From the NCBI GenBank assembly GCA_022496805.1, contig CM040088.1, positions 23,729,501-23,793,500 on the forward strand: a stretch of 64,000 nucleotides of DNA, read 5' to 3'. Positions within the stretch are counted from its first letter, which is position 1, and each line of letters starts with the position of its first letter. Of the stretch, positions 60,096-64,000 are shown one piece after another. This DNA comes from Pohlia nutans. Taxonomy: Eukaryota; Streptophyta; Bryopsida; Bryales; Mniaceae. The position numbers and the translations under genes are program-made. The notes under the pieces were generated by a model. The model was not told the DNA's origin. It searched no databases and was given only the letters and a program-made list of their open reading frames with translations.

Positions 60096-60995
60096 TTAAC
60101 CCCTAAATGCCTACAACCTTCTCCAGATTTGGAGAATTGTAAAGATGCATTATAAAATGCAACTAAGAGGGATATTTGGAACTTGATGAATGAATAAAAG
60201 TTGTACATTATGAATTTTAGATTCTATCCATGCAGTTAGATCTATGATTGCTATCACCAATATTTTCGTATAACTTTTGAAACTTATAATTCAAAATTAT
60301 TTTGTAATTTGATTACGAACAAGATATTGACAATTTAGAGTTAACCGAAAAGAAGGCCATGGAACCTCCCTTTTCAATCCTTCTAACCTCTCTTTTCAGC
60401 TATAGTTGGGTTGAATAGTGTCGTGTCATAACTTGTCCCCTTGTGGGCCATGGGCTTGGAGCTTTGATAGGAGGTGTGGGAGTCATTATGAGGTGTGGAG
60501 AATAATGGCAGTGGCTTGCTTTAGATTGTCTCCCAACTCATCGTGAACTAGTTTTTGGTCTATTTATATTTCCATATGAGTTCAAGAGGAGTTCAAGAGG
60601 AGTTTGCTAAAACTTTCCTCTTTGAGCTGACTTTTCGGTTAACTCTTTTGTAGATGAAATTTGTTATGATGGGTTGAAATGTAATAATCTAAATGTTGTG
60701 ATTTTTGGAGAATTTTTGGTTGCTTGATTCTATGAGTTGACTTTTTTCAAGAGCACTTTTGAACACTTCTGAACTAAAATTTTAGAATTTTTGGGTGAAT
60801 CATTGCAACATGAAATGAGGCATAAAAATTTCACAAATCATCCCCATTCTAATCGGATCACACATGTATGAAGCTAACTTTCCATAAAATCTATAATAAA
60901 AAATCCACACTACAAAAAGTGCATGACGGATGAGAAAAATTGGATGAAATCTGTACATCGTTCAAAAAATGGACGCCTGAGCAGTTAGGAGTTAA
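60096..60995. mobile_element. R1: TTAA-target element, best-preserved copy
   Basis: The left end is TTAA then CCCCTAAATGCCTACAACC. The right end is the inverted GCCTGAGCAGTTAGGAG then TTAA (60992-60995). Other copies or fragments are at 22533-23260, 45515-45762, 54085-54882 and 56178-56281. Without the nested insert at 60346-60638 it is about 600 bp. The two halves of the interior are not obviously coding. The CCCCTAAA terminus groups it with the elements at 28252, 31593 and 44007. Confidence 0.78.
60346..60638. mobile_element. Nested TTAA element inside R1 (CCGAAAAG ends)
   Basis: The inserted sequence begins CCGAAAAGAAGGCC and ends with the inverted GCTGACTTTTCGG. It is flanked by TTAA on both sides (60342-60345 and 60639-60642). 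Removing it and one TTAA restores continuity with other R1 copies ('GACAATCTATGGATGAAATTTG' -type sequence). It represents a second TTAA-targeting family with different termini. Confidence 0.8.
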
Positions 60996-61489
60996 GGATT
61001 TCGACCTATTTAGAGCGATGATTTTCAATGATAAAAAACTGCAGCACATAAAACTTTGGGTTTAATAACCAAGCCCAATTTTTAATTAATTTTGTCACAA
61101 TGTATGATTTTTTTTCTGAATTTTCAAACTTAATTTGCATAAACCACTATTGATGTTAGTAGGGGAACAACAGGCAAAGGCAAAGCGATTTGCTGCTGGC
61201 GCTAACATTAAGGAGATGAAAGACAAGAAGTTTGCTAATGCCGACGCCTCTCGCTTTGAGTTCATCACTGGATGCCGTCACTGCCATCCGTAAACCCATC
61301 CTTGCTGCAGTGAATGGGTGAGCCCAAGAAAATGAAATTGAACTTCCTTAGACAAAGCTAGATGTCTAGGATTTACAGGAGAATTTGACGCAGCATTTTA
61401 TTTATTTTTTGCCAATCTCGGCTTCAGGGTGCTCTTCAAATCACAAATTTTACAGAGCATAGCGAGTAGGGCTTGTGATAAGGCCACAC

Positions 61490-61661
61490 ATTATTAGCAA
61501 AGGCGTCGCTTCTCATTCAAAACAGTGTCAGAGTTCACTGTACACACTTGTCCTACATGATGAATCGTACTCACCAAGTCTTGAGCGCCTTTGCAGTGAG
61601 TGCGAAGTGACGTTGTTTGACTCACGTACCAAGTGAAAAGCGACGCCTTCTCCTTGTAGTA
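61490..61661. mobile_element. Degenerate CACTACAAG-type MITE in pseudogene intron
   Basis: The interior 'GGCGTCGCTTCTCATTC' left and 'GTGAAAAGCGACGCCTTCTCC' -like right end, plus 'TACACACTTGTCCTAC', match the intact element at 63396-63586. The right terminus TCCTTGTAGT survives and the left terminus is degraded. It lies between the first two exon remnants of the hydratase pseudogene. Confidence 0.65.
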
Positions 61662-61757
61662 ACAAAACCGTGCCAATTGTCCCACTTAGAGTCCAATCAC
61701 AAATTTATGAAAAAGGGGTTGATCTTATTGACCTTTAGTTTTTTATACTTACACTAG

Positions 61758-62843
<1,086 letters not shown>

Positions 62844-63297
62844 AATGTGGAGGAACACAGGGACTCATCTGTGAAGTTGGCAATCCCGAGCCATGGAGAT
62901 GATTCTGACCGGCAAACATTTCATGGGGGCTCAAGAAGCAGCACAGAAAGGACTTGCCTGTCGTGTGGTAAGGCTCCCTTGATGGCAGATCTTTCTGAGC
63001 AAATTTGCATTCCTTAGTCAACAACATTTCTCAAAAAACCACTCTTTTGGACAAATAAAAAATCTCCATAAAACTGCTTTGAAAAAGAATATACATATAC
63101 TTGAGGCTTTTTGGTCTTTAATGAAAAGATGGGTCATTGCATTTTCCTTTCCGGTGTGAGTGCCCAGTATTGACGTGCAACTTCATTGTGGGACCAAATT
63201 CAGGTGCCTGGAGAAGATGATGCATTGGTGGCGGAAGCCATCTCTCTTGCAAAGGAAATTGCAAAGCAGTCAAAGCCAACTTGTAGCTTAACCGATG

Positions 63298-63395
63298 CCA
63301 CCTTGAAAGTAAGGCTTCCCAAACATGTCATAATAGAGAGGAACAATTGTATAGGCAACAAACTTTCCTCAAATCTTGAACATACTTCCAGGGAA
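63298..63395. repeat. Dispersed repeat truncating the pseudogene
   Basis: Sequence from about 63298 ('CACCTTGAAAGTAAGGCTTC', 'CATGTCATAATAGAGAGG') matches 27590-27640 and, inverted, 45890-45950, so it is a multicopy element. It replaces the expected 3' end of the hydratase gene. Confidence 0.6.
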
Positions 63396-63586
63396 CACTA
63401 CAAGGAGAGGCGTCGTTTCTCACTCAGGAGGATCCTATTCATTGCTTTTAATTTATTTATTTATTGTACACGCTTGTCCTACGGGACGAATCGCACTCAC
63501 TAAGTCCAACCAAAAAATTGGTGAGTGCGAAGTTGCACTGTTTGACTCACAGAGGGAATGAAAAGCAACGCCTTCTCCTTGTAGTG
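63396..63586. mobile_element. CACTACAAG-type MITE, 191 bp
   Basis: The ends are CACTACAAGGAGAGGCGTCG and the inverted CGCCTTCTCCTTGTAGTG. They are flanked by the 3-bp duplication GAA (63393-63395 and 63587-63589). CACTA termini with 3-bp duplications indicate a CACTA/En-Spm derivative, distinct in sequence from the CACTAGTAG family at 19835, 39694 and 43797. No coding sequence. Confidence 0.88.
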
Positions 63587-63589
63587 GAA

Positions 63590-64000
63590 AGTAATCCATC
63601 AGTGGTGCATTCAATTGCTACATTGTCTCTCAATAGAGTTAGTTTGATGGAAATGTGCTCGTATCCATCAATCGTGGACAATGGATAGGTGAGGCCTCCA
63701 TGCGATCAACGTGACATAGGATGATTTGTTCATGAATTGTGAGCAAGTTTTTTTTGGTAGTTTAACCTTTTCAATGCCCAGATTATAGAAACATGGTCAA
63801 ACCTCATCAATTTTTTACTTTCAAATATGTATTTTGAATTTCCAATATTTTTTCCGCATAATTATTTGTATCTTCTATTTAACTCAATTTTCTCATAATT
63901 AATATAATTGCAAATCCGAAATTTATATGATTCAAAAGAAATCTTGTAAAATCATAGTGAATATAATAAACTTACAATACTAATATTTCTTCATGCAAAA
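63590..64000. other. AT-rich spacer at window end
   Basis: No gene or repeat terminus was recognised in this stretch. The open frames are short and continue the composition of the surrounding spacer. Confidence 0.4.

Overview
The window is land-plant nuclear DNA. Spliceosomal GT-AG introns interrupt every recognisable gene, two genes belong to plant-specific families (NMCP/CRWN nuclear lamina and BP-80 vacuolar sorting receptor), and long AT-rich spacers are packed with short inverted-repeat transposons. The divergent vacuolar receptor tail and the mix of element families would suit a seed-free plant (bryophyte, lycophyte or fern), but the sequence alone does not settle this.

Layout. 1-3050 is AT-rich spacer ending in a 22-bp tandem repeat. 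3050-11.5 kb holds a CpG-rich promoter and a nine-exon NMCP/CRWN-type coiled-coil lamina gene (plus strand, about 1,481 residues). 11.5-37.4 kb is spacer containing TTAA-target elements, a CACTA-type MITE, tRNA-like SINE fragments, a 1.43-kb giant foldback element (24482-25913) and a ~115-bp satellite array. 37.5-46.4 kb holds a twelve-exon vacuolar sorting receptor gene (632 residues) whose introns contain local tandem duplications and at least four MITEs. 46.5-57.5 kb has a Stowaway-like MITE, a previously hidden two-exon, 48-codon microprotein candidate on the minus strand (49322-49616), a decayed HUH-Rep-like ORF (about 51.8-52.5 kb) and a second giant foldback element (54883-56177). 57.6-58.9 kb is the two-exon gene for ribosomal protein S17 (eS17). 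59.2-64 kb is repeat-rich and includes an enoyl-CoA hydratase pseudogene broken by frameshifts and insertions.

The genes are unrelated housekeeping genes: nuclear lamina structure, Golgi-to-vacuole protein sorting and cytosolic translation. They do not form a pathway. The most unusual content is the mobile DNA. Two related foldback elements have 4-bp target duplications and GC-rich palindromes in each arm. A family of TTAA-target elements and a CACTA-like MITE family each have unfilled paralogous sites preserved inside duplicated introns of the receptor gene, so target duplications can be read directly. All exon structures were derived by reading frame, splice consensus and family knowledge. 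No alignment or transcript data were available.
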